A stretch of DNA of 64,000 nucleotides from Alteromonas sp. KC3 (GCF_016756315.1 NZ_AP024235.1:620001-684000), one strand, 5' to 3'. Shown: positions 29,502 to 39,316, numbered from the stretch's first letter. The notes: generated by a model from the sequence alone, not told the origin. Numbers and translations: made by a program.

Positions 29502-31067
29502 ATGTTCGATTTAATTACCAGTAAAGACAGTAATGTAAAGAACGACGTGCTTTCAGGTATTACCGTTGCGCTAGCACTGGTACCTGAAGCCGTAGCTTTT
29601 GCATTTGTGGCCGGTGTAGAACCAATGATTGGTTTGTACGCGGCATTTATGATGGGCCTAATTACCTCTGCCATTGGTGGTCGTCCAGGTATGATTTCTG
29701 GCGCAACCGGCGCTATGGCGGTTGTAATGGTTGCCCTTGTAGCACAGCACGGCGTGCAGTATCTGTTTGCCGCTGTAATTCTCGCAGGCCTTTTGCAAAT
29801 ACTATGCGGGGTATTCCGGTTAGGAAAATTTATAAGACTGGTGCCTTACCCCGTAATGCTAGGTTTTGTTAATGGGCTCGCCATTGTTATTTTCCTTGCG
29901 CAGCTTGGTCAGTTTAAGGTGATTAACGGCGCAGGTGAGCTGCAATGGATGCAAGGTACATTACTCTATTGGATGCTAGGCTTGGTGGCACTGACCATGG
30001 CAATCATATATTTGCTGCCTAAGTTAACAACCGCTGTACCAGCTTCATTGGTGGCTATTGTTACGGTAACGGCGTTGGTGCATGGTTTAGATTTAGAAGC
30101 GCGCACGGTTATCGACTTTGTACGCGACCTTTTACCTGCGGACCAGCGTGATTCCGCGACACTTGCGGGTGAGCTACCAAGCTTTGCCATACCTATGGTG
30201 CCGTTCACATGGGAAACCTTCATGATTATATTGCCTACCTCGGTTATTTTATGCTTGGTGGGTTTAATTGAATCGCTACTTACCCTTTCATTGATTGATG
30301 AAATGACAGATACCCGTGGTCGCGGAAACAAAGAATGTGTTGGTCAAGGTGTTGCTAACACGGTTAACGGTTTCTTCGGCGGTATGGGTGGTTGTGCCAT
30401 GATTGGACAGAGCATGATCAATATTAATTCAGGCGGTCGCGGTCGCTTGTCTGGTATTACAGCGGCAGTGGTACTGCTAGGCTTTATTCTTTTTGCTGCC
30501 CCTCTTATTGAAATGATCCCACTAGCGGCACTGGTTGGCGTTATGTTTGTGGTGGTCATTGCAACATTTGAGTGGGCGTCGTTTAGAATTATTCGCGGCG
30601 TGAACAAAGAAGATGCCTTTGTACTTTTCTTGGTAACTGGCGTTACCGTTATTGCTGACTTGGCAATAGCCGTTGTGGTTGGCGTAATTGTGTCTGCATT
30701 GGTGTTTGCATGGAAACACGCACGTCATATCGAGGCAAAATCACATATCGATAACGACGGCTGGAAAGTGTACGAGCTTGATGGTCCGCTTTTCTTCGGC
30801 TCAGTGTCTCACTTTAAAGACTTGTTTGATATTGCCAACGACCCAGACGATGTTGTGATTGATTTCAAAGACTCTCGCATTTGGGACTCGTCGGGTATTG
30901 ATGCGTTAGATACCTTGGCTGACAAATATGAAGAGCAAGGTAAAAAGCTGCACATTCGCCATATTAGTGACGAGTGCCGCTGCTTGCTGCGCAAGGCAGA
31001 CAAATTTGTAGAGATTAATGTGGTGGAAGACCCGCGTTATCGCGTGGCTACGGACAAACTTGCATAG
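29502..31067 (+). CDS. SulP family anion transporter with STAS domain
   Basis: Inner-membrane anion permease of the SulP (SLC26-like) family, 521 residues: about 12-14 transmembrane segments followed by a cytoplasmic STAS domain (from about 410). It starts directly with the transport domain ('[35 protein letters not shown]') and includes '[20 protein letters not shown]'. This compact form resembles BicA-type bicarbonate transporters and other marine SulP proteins; sulfate, bicarbonate or nitrate-type anions cannot be told apart by reading. It sits between nasR and the nirB operon, but the nirB promoter signals start downstream of its stop, so it is probably not part of that operon. Confidence 0.88.
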   Translation: MFDLITSKDSNVKNDVLSGITVALALVPEAVAFAFVAGVEPMIGLYAAFMMGLITSAIGGRPGMISGATGAMAVVMVALVAQHGVQYLFAAVILAGLLQILCGVFRLGKFIRLVPYPVMLGFVNGLAIVIFLAQLGQFKVINGAGELQWMQGTLLYWMLGLVALTMAIIYLLPKLTTAVPASLVAIVTVTALVHGLDLEARTVIDFVRDLLPADQRDSATLAGELPSFAIPMVPFTWETFMIILPTSVILCLVGLIESLLTLSLIDEMTDTRGRGNKECVGQGVANTVNGFFGGMGGCAMIGQSMININSGGRGRLSGITAAVVLLGFILFAAPLIEMIPLAALVGVMFVVVIATFEWASFRIIRGVNKEDAFVLFLVTGVTVIADLAIAVVVGVIVSALVFAWKHARHIEAKSHIDNDGWKVYELDGPLFFGSVSHFKDLFDIANDPDDVVIDFKDSRIWDSSGIDALDTLADKYEEQGKKLHIRHISDECRCLLRKADKFVEINVVEDPRYRVATDKLA

Positions 31068-31090
31068 CAGATATGCACACTCAGTAAGTT

Positions 31091-31128
31091 TGCACCAAGC
31101 GAATACATGAATGCGTTTGTTTGGTGCA
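31091..31128 (+). promoter_or_regulatory. Candidate paired NtrC sites upstream of nirB
   Basis: TGCACCAA (31091-31098) and TTGGTGCA (31121-31128) are perfect NtrC-type half-sites in opposite orientation, 22 bp apart. Each may belong to a separate 17-bp site with one weak half, the two centres being about 21 bp apart. They lie about 90-125 bp before the predicted start of transcription, a normal enhancer distance. The same layout occurs upstream of nrtA. Confidence 0.65.
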
Positions 31129-31192
31129 TCTGAGCATTAGAAATATCCGGCGTTTTTGTCATATTTAATGTAAAAACAATTAGTTAAGTAAT

Positions 31193-31209
31193 TGGCACTG
31201 TTATTGGAT
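31193..31209 (+). promoter_or_regulatory. Candidate sigma-54 promoter of the nirB operon
   Basis: TGGCACTGTTATTGGAT has the -24 TGGCAC element and the correct 10-bp spacing to the -12 element, but the -12 dinucleotide is GG instead of GC. Its place between NtrC-like sites and the leader hairpins supports it; alone the match would be weak. Confidence 0.55.
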
Positions 31210-31290
31210 ATCACTATACGTAAAGTGTGTACTAGTAATTTTGTGTTGATTGCTAGAAGTGTGATTCATAACACTCCGTAAAATGTGTTA

Positions 31291-31337
31291 GTTAGGTATC
31301 TTGTCAATACTTAACGAAAGTAGGCAACGAAGCCCGC
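31291..31337 (+). promoter_or_regulatory. ANTAR-type antiterminator hairpins in the nirB leader
   Basis: P1: GTTAGGTAT (31291-31299) pairs with ATACTTAAC (31307-31315), leaving CTTGTCA. P2: GGC-AACGAA-GCC (31323-31334), a hexaloop with A at position 1 and G at position 4, the known ANTAR recognition pattern. The P1 loop keeps the G at position 4 but not the A at position 1. The 3' side of P2 is also the 5' strand of the following terminator, so the structures exclude each other. Confidence 0.8.
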
Positions 31338-31367
31338 ACCAACGAAAGTTGGCGCGGGCTTTTTTTT
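31330..31367 (+). terminator. Leader terminator (attenuator) before nirB
   Basis: AAGCCCGC pairs with GCGGGCTT, then CCAAC with GTTGG after one A/C mismatch, closed by GAAA and followed by eight T. It lies 22 bp before the nirB ATG, so it must be read through for the operon to be expressed. Confidence 0.92.
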
Positions 31368-31389
31368 GTCCCGAAGAAAGGGGAAAAAC

Positions 31390-33939
31390 ATGACGTCATC
31401 TGATTCAAAAACGCGCATCGTAGTCGTAGGCAATGGCATGGTGGGACACCACTTTGTCGAGCAACTACATAACAGCGATGCAAACGCCGACATAACCGTA
31501 CTTTGCGGGGAGTCTCGGCTCGCCTATGACCGTGTATATCTATCGTCCTACTTTAGCGGCGCGAGCGCAGATGACTTGGCGCTAACTACGCCTGCACAAT
31601 ATGCGTCATGGGGCGTTAATGTCGTGACCAATGCCATAGTGACAGACATCGACAGAGAGAATAAGACCGTTGTTACTTCTGAAGGTCAAAAATTCGATTA
31701 CGACAAGCTGGTGTTGGCAACAGGGTCATATCCATTTGTGCCGCCAATTAAAGGTAACGACCAAGAACACTGTTTAGTCTATAGAACCATTGAAGACTTA
31801 CTGGCTATTGAAGCGTCTGCCAGTGTCAGTAAGGTTGGGGTTGTTGTTGGTGGTGGTTTACTTGGTCTAGAAGCTGCCAATGCACTCAAGCAGGCAGGGC
31901 TTGATACGCATGTTGTTGAATTTGCCCCACAGCTAATGGCTGTGCAGCTAGACACGACGGGCGGCGATGTACTTAAGCAAAAAATTTCATCACTAGGGGT
32001 TACCGTTCATACGCAAAAGGCCACTCAGTCAATTGAAGCGGGTGATAGCTGTCGTTACAAAATGGTCTTTGCTGATGGCAGTGAACTTGAAACCGACATG
32101 ATCTTATTCTCAGCGGGAATTCGTCCCTCTGATCAACTAGGCAGAAAAGCGTCATTAACGCTTGGTGAGCGTGGCGGTATTGCCATTGATAATCACTGCT
32201 TAACGTCTGATCCGAATATTTATGCTATTGGTGAATGCGCGCTGTGGGACAACAAAATATTTGGCCTTGTTGCGCCAGGTTATACGATGGCACGCACGGC
32301 AGTAAGCCATCTCACTGGTGGTGACAGCGTATTTACAGGCGCAGATATGAGCACAAAGTTAAAGCTCATGGGGGTTGAGGTTGGCTCTATTGGTGATGCG
32401 CACGAACGCACGGAAGGGGCGTTGAGCTACACCTATCTTAATCAACCTGAGGGTGTATACAAAAAACTGGTGGTAGACAGCGAACAAAAGAGAGTACTAG
32501 GCGCCGTGTTAGTTGGTGACACTAGCGACTACGACACGCTGTTGCAGTATGCGCTTAATGATATTGCACTTCCTGAATTCCCCGAGAGCCTTATTTTACC
32601 CACCTCCGGTGACACTCCGGCTTTAGGTGCAGATGCGCTACCTGACACGGCATCCATTTGTTCATGCTTGAATGTGACCAAAGGCGATATTGTGTCGGCC
32701 ATCGATGGTGGCTGCTGCAGCGTGGCAGACGTAAAAGGCGAAACCAAGGCAAGCACAGGATGTGGCGGTTGTGCGGCATTACTCAAAAATGTTGTCGACG
32801 GGGAGCTTGAAAAGCGCGGTGTTGAAGTGTCAAAAGCAATTTGTGAACACTTTAACTATACCCGCCAAGAGCTGTTTCATATTGTCAAAGTCAACGGTAT
32901 TCGTACCTTTGATGAATTGCTTGAGGCGCACGGTGAAGGCCTAGGGTGTGAAATTTGCAAACCCGCTGTGGGCTCAATACTCGCATCGGTTTATAACGAC
33001 TATATCCTTAAAGAGTCACATTTACCTTTGCAAGACACCAATGACATTTATTTAGGGAATATGCAAAAAGACGGTACCTACTCTGTGGTACCACGTGTAC
33101 CTGGTGGTGAAATTACGCCAGAGAAGCTCATATTGCTTGGTGAAGTTGCAAAAGAATATCAACTCTATACAAAGATCACAGGTGGCCAGCGTATCGATTT
33201 ATTCGGCGCCCGTGTTGAGCAACTACCGGATATTTGGCAAAAGCTTGTTGAAGGTGGTTTTGAGACAGGACATGCCTACGCCAAAGCGCTTCGAACGGTG
33301 AAATCTTGTGTAGGCAGTACCTGGTGCCGCTATGGGGTTCAAGACTCTGTGGGTACCGCTATCGACCTTGAAAATCGTTACAAAGGCTTACGCGCGCCGC
33401 ACAAAATAAAGTTCGCGGTGTCAGGGTGTACCCGTGAATGTGCAGAGGCTCAAAGTAAAGATATTGGTGTTATCGCGACGGAACAAGGTTGGAACCTTTA
33501 TGTCTGCGGAAATGGCGGTATGAAGCCTCGCCATGCCGACCTTTTCGCCACCGACTTAGACACGCAAACCTTAATCAAATACATCGACCGCGTGCTGATG
33601 TTTTATGTAAAAACTGCCGATCGACTTCAACGCACGTCGGTGTGGATGGACAACTTAGAAGGAGGGCTGGCCTACCTACAAGATGTCGTCATCAATGACG
33701 CTTTAGGCATTAATGGCGAGCTTGAAGCGCAAATGGATGCGGTAGTCGACGCGTATCAATGCGAGTGGAAAACCACGATTGAAGACCCACAGTCACGCAA
33801 GCGTTTTCGCCAGTTTGTAAATAGTTCTGAAACTGACACCAATATTCAGTTTGTCTCTGAGCGCGGGCAAGTAAGGCCTGCAACCGTAGCCGAAAAAGCC
33901 GCAGGCGTTGGGCAGTTTATCCCAGTGTCTATGGTGTAA
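31390..33939 (+). CDS. nirB: Assimilatory NAD(P)H nitrite reductase, large subunit
   Basis: Cytoplasmic siroheme enzyme reducing nitrite to ammonium with NAD(P)H, with NirD as small subunit. 849 residues from the ATG at 31390, which has GGGG 6 nt upstream; the frame's upstream TTG lies in the terminator tail. In order: FAD/NAD(P)H domain (1-300, 'IVVVGNGMVGHHFVEQL'), a BFD-type [2Fe-2S] domain with C-x-C near 424 and C-x2-C near 458, a ferredoxin-like nitrite/sulfite reductase half-domain, and the siroheme/[4Fe-4S] domain with C640, C646, C680 and C684. First gene after the attenuator; nirD follows after 33 bp. Confidence 0.97.
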   Translation: MTSSDSKTRIVVVGNGMVGHHFVEQLHNSDANADITVLCGESRLAYDRVYLSSYFSGASADDLALTTPAQYASWGVNVVTNAIVTDIDRENKTVVTSEGQKFDYDKLVLATGSYPFVPPIKGNDQEHCLVYRTIEDLLAIEASASVSKVGVVVGGGLLGLEAANALKQAGLDTHVVEFAPQLMAVQLDTTGGDVLKQKISSLGVTVHTQKATQSIEAGDSCRYKMVFADGSELETDMILFSAGIRPSDQLGRKASLTLGERGGIAIDNHCLTSDPNIYAIGECALWDNKIFGLVAPGYTMARTAVSHLTGGDSVFTGADMSTKLKLMGVEVGSIGDAHERTEGALSYTYLNQPEGVYKKLVVDSEQKRVLGAVLVGDTSDYDTLLQYALNDIALPEFPESLILPTSGDTPALGADALPDTASICSCLNVTKGDIVSAIDGGCCSVADVKGETKASTGCGGCAALLKNVVDGELEKRGVEVSKAICEHFNYTRQELFHIVKVNGIRTFDELLEAHGEGLGCEICKPAVGSILASVYNDYILKESHLPLQDTNDIYLGNMQKDGTYSVVPRVPGGEITPEKLILLGEVAKEYQLYTKITGGQRIDLFGARVEQLPDIWQKLVEGGFETGHAYAKALRTVKSCVGSTWCRYGVQDSVGTAIDLENRYKGLRAPHKIKFAVSGCTRECAEAQSKDIGVIATEQGWNLYVCGNGGMKPRHADLFATDLDTQTLIKYIDRVLMFYVKTADRLQRTSVWMDNLEGGLAYLQDVVINDALGINGELEAQMDAVVDAYQCEWKTTIEDPQSRKRFRQFVNSSETDTNIQFVSERGQVRPATVAEKAAGVGQFIPVSMV

Positions 33940-33972
33940 AACGACTGAATAAAAGACAAAAGGAGCACACTA

Positions 33973-34344
33973 ATGACGGCAGCACACGATTTATCCGCAA
34001 TGCCCACTGAAGAAACAGTATGGTACTGCGCGTGCACTACCGGTGATTTAGTCACCAATAGCGGCGTATGCGCACTAATAGAGAACGAACAGGTCGCTAT
34101 CTTTCATATCAAAATGAACGGTGAATCTCAGGTTTACGCTATCAGCAACTTTGATCCTATTGGCAACGCCAATGTGCTGTATCGCGGGTTGCTGGGTTCT
34201 ATTGGTGGTGCGCCGGTAGTGGCATCCCCTTTATATAAAGAGCATTACTTCCTAGAGACAGGGCTATGTAAAGAGCGAGACGATGTGTCGGTGCGAGCAT
34301 TTAAGGTAAAAGTTGAAGACGGTAACGTCTACATTGCCCAATAG
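33973..34344 (+). CDS. nirD: Nitrite reductase small subunit
   Basis: Rieske-fold small subunit of the NirBD nitrite reductase, 123 residues. The 'YAISNFDPIGNANVLYRGLLGSIGGAPVVASPLYKEHYFLETG' stretch is the NirD signature. Like other NirD proteins it lacks the cysteine/histidine cluster ligands of true Rieske proteins: the C-x-H positions are replaced (SNFDP). AAGGAG lies 8 nt before the ATG. It is tightly placed between nirB and nasA. Confidence 0.95.
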   Translation: MTAAHDLSAMPTEETVWYCACTTGDLVTNSGVCALIENEQVAIFHIKMNGESQVYAISNFDPIGNANVLYRGLLGSIGGAPVVASPLYKEHYFLETGLCKERDDVSVRAFKVKVEDGNVYIAQ

Positions 34345-34366
34345 TGCAACAATCTAAGGTAAGAAC

Positions 34367-37195
34367 ATGAATATGGCTACACAACAACATGATGCTGTGA
34401 GCGAGCAGCTTAAACAAACCACGTGCCCTTATTGTGGCGTGGGTTGTGGTGTAGATATCAGTTGCAACGTGAGTAAGCGTACCATTACCCTGGACAACGT
34501 TATTGGTACGCCCGAGCATCCCGCCAATTATGGTAGATTGTGTGTAAAAGGAACAAACCTGCTAGAAACAAACGACTTATCAGGTCGCTTGCTTCACCCA
34601 ACCGTAGCAGGAAAGTCTGTGGATTGGGACACGGCCACAGACGTTATTGCAGATAAAATCACATCTACTATTGCGCAGTATGGCGCGGATGCCGTTGCTT
34701 TTTATGTCTCAGGTCAGCTTCTAACCGAAGATTACTATGTTGCCAATAAGCTGATGAAAGGCTTTATCGGCAGTGCCAATATCGATACCAACTCACGTCT
34801 GTGTATGTCATCAGCGGTGGCTGCATATAAACGCGCATTTGGTGAAGATGTCGTTCCTTGCGATTATTCAGACTTAGAAAACACCGACCTGATTTTGATT
34901 TCAGGCAGTAACGCTGCTTGGGCACATCCCGTTCTTTTTCAAAGAATTGAGCGAGCTAAACGCCAAAACCCCGATATGAAAGTGGTCGTCATAGACCCGA
35001 GGCAAACCGAGACCTGTACGATTGCTGATATGCACTTAGCGATAGCGCCGGGAACTGATGTCGCGCTGTTTAATGGTCTTCTTGCCTATGGAGAGAGCAC
35101 AGGGCGCATCGATCATAATGCGGTAAAGGCATTTGCAGAGGGCCTCGACGACGTTTTGCTAAGCGTTAATGACTGCGCTATTGAAAACACTGCACGGCTT
35201 TGTGATGTTGATGTTTCTCTTTTGTCTGCTTTTTATGCACTTTTTTCAACGCAAAAACGTGTTGTGACTTTCTACTCCATGGGGATCAATCAGTCGTCCA
35301 GTGGTGTCGATAAGGCCCAGTCAATCATCAATTGTCATTTGGCGTTTGACTTGATCAGTAAAACCGGATGTGGCCCCTTTTCGATAACTGGGCAGCCTAA
35401 CGCAATGGGCGGGCGGGAAGTAGGCGGCCTTGCCAACATGTTGGCCGTGCATTGCGATATTGAGAATCCTGAGCATGTAGATGCGATTAAAACCTACTGG
35501 AATGCCCCGGTTATGCCACAAAAGCAGGGGTTAAAAGCGGTAGACTTGTTTAATGACATTGAGCAAGGAAAGGTTAAATTTGTTTGGATCATGGGCACCA
35601 ACCCTGTTGTTAGTATGCCAAACCGACGCCAAGTTGAGCGCGCGTTAACCCAGTGCGAGATGGTTGTAGTTTCTGACATTGTGAACGCCAATGACACGCT
35701 TCAGTTTGCTCATGTTGCCTTACCCGCCACGGGGTGGTCAGAGAAAGACGGCACAGTTACTAACTCTGAACGACGTATTTCAAGGCAGAGAGGCATTTTG
35801 CCTGCCCCAGGTGATGCAAAGCACGATTGGCAAATTATGTGCGATGTTGCAAGGAAAATGGGTTTTACAGAAGCATTTGACTACACTCATCCTTCACAAA
35901 TATTTAGCGAATACGCCGGGCTAACCGGGTTTCGCAACAATGGAAAGCGTCAGTTAGATTTATCGCCATTGCAAGGCTTGAGCGAGAGCCAATACAACAA
36001 CCTCTCGCCAATACAGTGGCCGTTTGAAAAGCGAGACTTAAGCTATGATGGTGAACCAACCCTAAACTTGCATACCCGACGCCCATTTGCGGATAGAGTT
36101 TTCTCTACACCTTCAGGCAAAGCAAAGCTCATTGCTGTGCAGTATCGCGCGCCATTGCAGCAAACAAGTGACGCATACCCCTTTATTGTAAACAGTGGGC
36201 GCGCTCGCGATCACTGGCACACGATGACCCGTACGGGTAAAGCAGCAAAGTTACATGCGCACATGAAGCACGCTAGCGTTCATGTTCACCCTGATGACGC
36301 CACAAAATATTCTCTGAAACACGGGCAGTTAGTATCACTCGAAAGTCCGGCCATGGCCAAAGGAAGCGCAAAAACGCCTCAAGATGCACTCACCGCTCAA
36401 CCTGTTATTTATCCGGTAAAAATGGATGACAGTATACGAAGAGGTGAAGTTTTTATTCCTATTCATTGGTCGGCGCAGTGGGGATCGCATTGCCATTTAG
36501 GGGCATTGTACGCCAGTGCGGTAGACCCTGTTTCAGGGCAGCCAGAGCTAAAGCATGCGGCTGCGATGATAAAGCCTGCGCCATTTGATGTCATTGGACA
36601 CGTATTTTTTGACAACAGTATTGAGGAACAAGCGCTACAAGCGGCTTGTCACTATTGGCGTAAAACGCCATTAGAAACAGATAAATGCGCATCAGGGACG
36701 GCCTATAATATTGCATGTAATGCATCTCGTCGCGAGATGCTAGCTAACTTTCTGGATGCCTTGCCCAAATCCTTACAGGTCATTCACTGCCATCATAAAA
36801 CGCACACGGTGTGTATCGCCACGAATAACAGCGCAGTATGTTTCATTGCGGTACTGGAAGATAACGTTAACGACATTATTGATGCGTCAATGAGTGTGCT
36901 CAATGGCGAAGGGCTGACTGCGTTGGCCAATCAAGTATTGGGCGATGCCATAGAGCTGCAAACGCAACAACAGTTGTTGCGGGGGCACGTTGATGAACGA
37001 TTTATGCAAGGCGAACTCGTGTGTAGCTGTTTTGCAGTGAGAGAAAAGAGCATTGTTGAAGCTGTGCATCAGGGGGCAGTAACCGTATCAGCCCTAGGAG
37101 AAGCACTTAAATGTGGAACAAACTGTGGCTCGTGTAAACCTGCATTGTCTCAACTTATATCGCGCAATTTGGTTATTGCCACACAGTCTCAATAA
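34367..37195 (+). CDS. nasA: Assimilatory nitrate reductase catalytic subunit
   Basis: Cytoplasmic molybdenum enzyme reducing nitrate to nitrite. 942 residues. The N-terminal [4Fe-4S] motif is C20-x2-C23-x3-C27 with C59. C146, in NSRLCMSSAV, is the expected molybdenum ligand. The bis-MGD core follows, with 'NAMGGREVGGLANML' and 'IMGTNPVVSMPNR'. The last ~55 residues are a BFD-type [2Fe-2S] domain (C-S-C, then C-G-T-N-C-G-S-C), a feature of the NasA/NasC type that receives electrons from a partner. No separate NasB-like reductase gene is present here. It lies between nirD and cobA. Confidence 0.95.
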   Translation: MNMATQQHDAVSEQLKQTTCPYCGVGCGVDISCNVSKRTITLDNVIGTPEHPANYGRLCVKGTNLLETNDLSGRLLHPTVAGKSVDWDTATDVIADKITSTIAQYGADAVAFYVSGQLLTEDYYVANKLMKGFIGSANIDTNSRLCMSSAVAAYKRAFGEDVVPCDYSDLENTDLILISGSNAAWAHPVLFQRIERAKRQNPDMKVVVIDPRQTETCTIADMHLAIAPGTDVALFNGLLAYGESTGRIDHNAVKAFAEGLDDVLLSVNDCAIENTARLCDVDVSLLSAFYALFSTQKRVVTFYSMGINQSSSGVDKAQSIINCHLAFDLISKTGCGPFSITGQPNAMGGREVGGLANMLAVHCDIENPEHVDAIKTYWNAPVMPQKQGLKAVDLFNDIEQGKVKFVWIMGTNPVVSMPNRRQVERALTQCEMVVVSDIVNANDTLQFAHVALPATGWSEKDGTVTNSERRISRQRGILPAPGDAKHDWQIMCDVARKMGFTEAFDYTHPSQIFSEYAGLTGFRNNGKRQLDLSPLQGLSESQYNNLSPIQWPFEKRDLSYDGEPTLNLHTRRPFADRVFSTPSGKAKLIAVQYRAPLQQTSDAYPFIVNSGRARDHWHTMTRTGKAAKLHAHMKHASVHVHPDDATKYSLKHGQLVSLESPAMAKGSAKTPQDALTAQPVIYPVKMDDSIRRGEVFIPIHWSAQWGSHCHLGALYASAVDPVSGQPELKHAAAMIKPAPFDVIGHVFFDNSIEEQALQAACHYWRKTPLETDKCASGTAYNIACNASRREMLANFLDALPKSLQVIHCHHKTHTVCIATNNSAVCFIAVLEDNVNDIIDASMSVLNGEGLTALANQVLGDAIELQTQQQLLRGHVDERFMQGELVCSCFAVREKSIVEAVHQGAVTVSALGEALKCGTNCGSCKPALSQLISRNLVIATQSQ

Positions 37196-37261
37196 CCTCT
37201 CTTTGTCGTGGGGTTAATAAGCGTGTCTTATTAACCTTGTCATTTTTTGGAGCTTTCAAGT

Positions 37262-38251
37262 ATGTCTTGGTTATCAACAATAATTAAACCGTTTTTCAAC
37301 CATGTACTCTTTTTAAACAAGCGTACATTTGAGCCTAGCATGCTTAAACCTAGTCTATTTGAAAGCGCTGGAACAGCAGCACTAAACGTTTATCGACGCA
37401 GCTCAAATGATGAGTGTGGGGCTGTTTCAGACACATTGAGGAGGCTTGGCGATACAAGCCATGTTGAAAGCGCCAAAGGAAATGTGGGGCAAGTGTTTAT
37501 TGTTGGGGCCGGGCCAGGTGATGCAGAGCTACTTACATTGAAGGCGCTGCGTTTACTGCAGCAGGCCGATGTTGTGCTTTTTGATGCGCTAGTCAGTGAA
37601 GATGTTTTAGCGATGATCCCACAACATGTGAAAAAAGAATACGTGGGTAAACGTTGCAAGAAACACAGTTTCACACAGCAAGCTATTTGTGAAAGGGTGG
37701 TAACGTTGGCACTAGAGGGCAAAAATGTCGTTAGGTTAAAAGGAGGAGATCCTGCGCTATTTGCCCGTACCTGCGAAGAAACTGCAGCGCTTGATAAGGC
37801 TGAAGTCGCCTATGCGATAGTACCTGGCATTACTGCGGCATCCGGCATGTCAGCGTATACGGGTATTCCATTAACAGATAGACGCTGTGCTCAATCAGTC
37901 TCGTTTATTACCGCGCACTTCCAAGATGCTTCACAATGGCCTGAAATGAAGCCGCTTGCTCAAAACGTGCTAAAGCAAACCGTGGTGGTTTACATGGGGT
38001 TAAGCCGACTTGATGGACTTGCTAAGGGCTTGATGCGCTATGACGTACCTGCTGATTGGCCTGTAGCAGCGGTTGAAAACGCGACGACATCAAACCAGCG
38101 TGTTATCACAGGCACGCTATCATCTATTAGCACTCGTGTGCGAGACGCTAATTTAACAGGCCCTACGTTACTTGTTTTCGGAAAGGTGGTAGAGTCTCGA
38201 CAACACGTTAATCAGTGTCTGCTTGATGCACGACGCTTTCAACATTACTAA
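37262..38251 (+). CDS. cobA: Uroporphyrinogen-III C-methyltransferase
   Basis: Transfers two methyl groups from SAM to uroporphyrinogen III, giving precorrin-2, the precursor of the siroheme needed by NirB. 329 residues from ATG 37262 (GGAG 9 nt upstream; an upstream TTG at 37247 is less likely). The catalytic part starts near residue 78 with VGAGPGDAELLTLKALRLL and includes 'VRLKGGDPALFAR' and 'VPGITAASGMSAYTGIPLT'. The first ~75 residues are an extension with no resemblance to the CysG oxidase/chelatase half and no recognisable domain. Co-directional with nasA (66-bp gap) and with the following gene. Confidence 0.93.
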   Translation: MSWLSTIIKPFFNHVLFLNKRTFEPSMLKPSLFESAGTAALNVYRRSSNDECGAVSDTLRRLGDTSHVESAKGNVGQVFIVGAGPGDAELLTLKALRLLQQADVVLFDALVSEDVLAMIPQHVKKEYVGKRCKKHSFTQQAICERVVTLALEGKNVVRLKGGDPALFARTCEETAALDKAEVAYAIVPGITAASGMSAYTGIPLTDRRCAQSVSFITAHFQDASQWPEMKPLAQNVLKQTVVVYMGLSRLDGLAKGLMRYDVPADWPVAAVENATTSNQRVITGTLSSISTRVRDANLTGPTLLVFGKVVESRQHVNQCLLDARRFQHY

Positions 38252-38282
38252 CACCATTATCAACAACGTCATTAATAAAAAT

Positions 38283-39272
38283 ATGCAGCAAGCCTTCAGC
38301 GAATACATCAAAATCATTGGCAAAGGACAAAAAGGCGGAAGAAGTTTAACCCGCGATGAAGCGTACAACGCCATGAAAATGGTACTTGCTGGTGAAGTGA
38401 CGGGGGATCAGCGGGGGGCATTTTTGATGTTATTGCGTACTCGCGAAGAAACCCCTGAAGAAGTCATCGGCTTCGTTGATGCCTGTCGCGAGCTTATCGA
38501 AGGTGACGTTCAAACACTGACTCCTACCCTTGATATAGGCTGTTATGCTGGAAAGCGGCGTCAGCTTCCTTGGTATTTATTGGCGGTAGCCGTACTGGCT
38601 GCAGAGGGGCATCGTATTATGTTGCACGGCGCTCATGAGCCTGGTTCTGGACGATTGTACGCCAGTAAGGCGTTACCGATACTCGGGCTTGCTGAGGCAA
38701 AAAACATTTCAGACGCTAAACATCAACTTGATGCCAAAGGTGTTACCTATCTAGATTTATCGTATTTATTGCCCGCTTTAGATACGATCATAAAATTGCG
38801 AGAAGTATTTGGCTTGCGTTCGTGTGCCAACACACTTGCCCGTTTGCTAAACCCAACCGCAGCGAAGTACTGTGTTCAAGGCGTATATCACATGCACCTC
38901 GACCACAAGCACTGTCATGTTAATGAAAATTACCCTCATATTGATGCGTTGTGTTTTCGCGGGGACGGCGGAGATCCAGAAGTCAATGGCGAAAGGGAAA
39001 CAGCGCTTTTTGTAACCCGTAACGGCGAAACGCAGGAGATACGACTGCCAGTTATTACCGAAAAATGGGCGCTGAAAGACACCCGAATGGACGTGAATGA
39101 TATGCTAGAAGTATGGCAAGGCATACGCAATCATGTTTATGGCGAACAGGCCATTATTGGAACACTGGCAAGTTATTTAGTATTGCTAGAGCAGCACAAC
39201 ACGTCAGATGCTATAGCAAAAGCACAGGCATTGTGGCTGCAGCGCGATAAATCTTCTCTTCCATTTTCTTAG
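38283..39272 (+). CDS. ybiB: YbiB-like protein (anthranilate phosphoribosyltransferase fold)
   Basis: Member of the TrpD-like glycosyltransferase family related to E. coli YbiB, which binds nucleic acid and is not a TrpD enzyme. 329 residues from ATG 38283; the frame could begin at 38226 and overlap cobA, but homology starts at 'FSEYIKIIGKGQKGGRSLTRDEA'. The phosphoribosyl-diphosphate motif GTGGD of true TrpD is absent; YAGKRRQ stands in its place, as in YbiB. Its place at the end of the nitrate operon is inferred to reflect co-transcription; no nitrate role is known. Confidence 0.85.
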   Translation: MQQAFSEYIKIIGKGQKGGRSLTRDEAYNAMKMVLAGEVTGDQRGAFLMLLRTREETPEEVIGFVDACRELIEGDVQTLTPTLDIGCYAGKRRQLPWYLLAVAVLAAEGHRIMLHGAHEPGSGRLYASKALPILGLAEAKNISDAKHQLDAKGVTYLDLSYLLPALDTIIKLREVFGLRSCANTLARLLNPTAAKYCVQGVYHMHLDHKHCHVNENYPHIDALCFRGDGGDPEVNGERETALFVTRNGETQEIRLPVITEKWALKDTRMDVNDMLEVWQGIRNHVYGEQAIIGTLASYLVLLEQHNTSDAIAKAQALWLQRDKSSLPFS

Positions 39273-39316
39273 ACAATAGTCTGCTTTAACTGCCTTAGTC
39301 TTGACATACACATGGG

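Noticed and set aside
29285..29524. A 79-codon frame before and overlapping the SulP gene
   Set aside because: It overlaps the SulP start in another frame and lacks a ribosome binding site.
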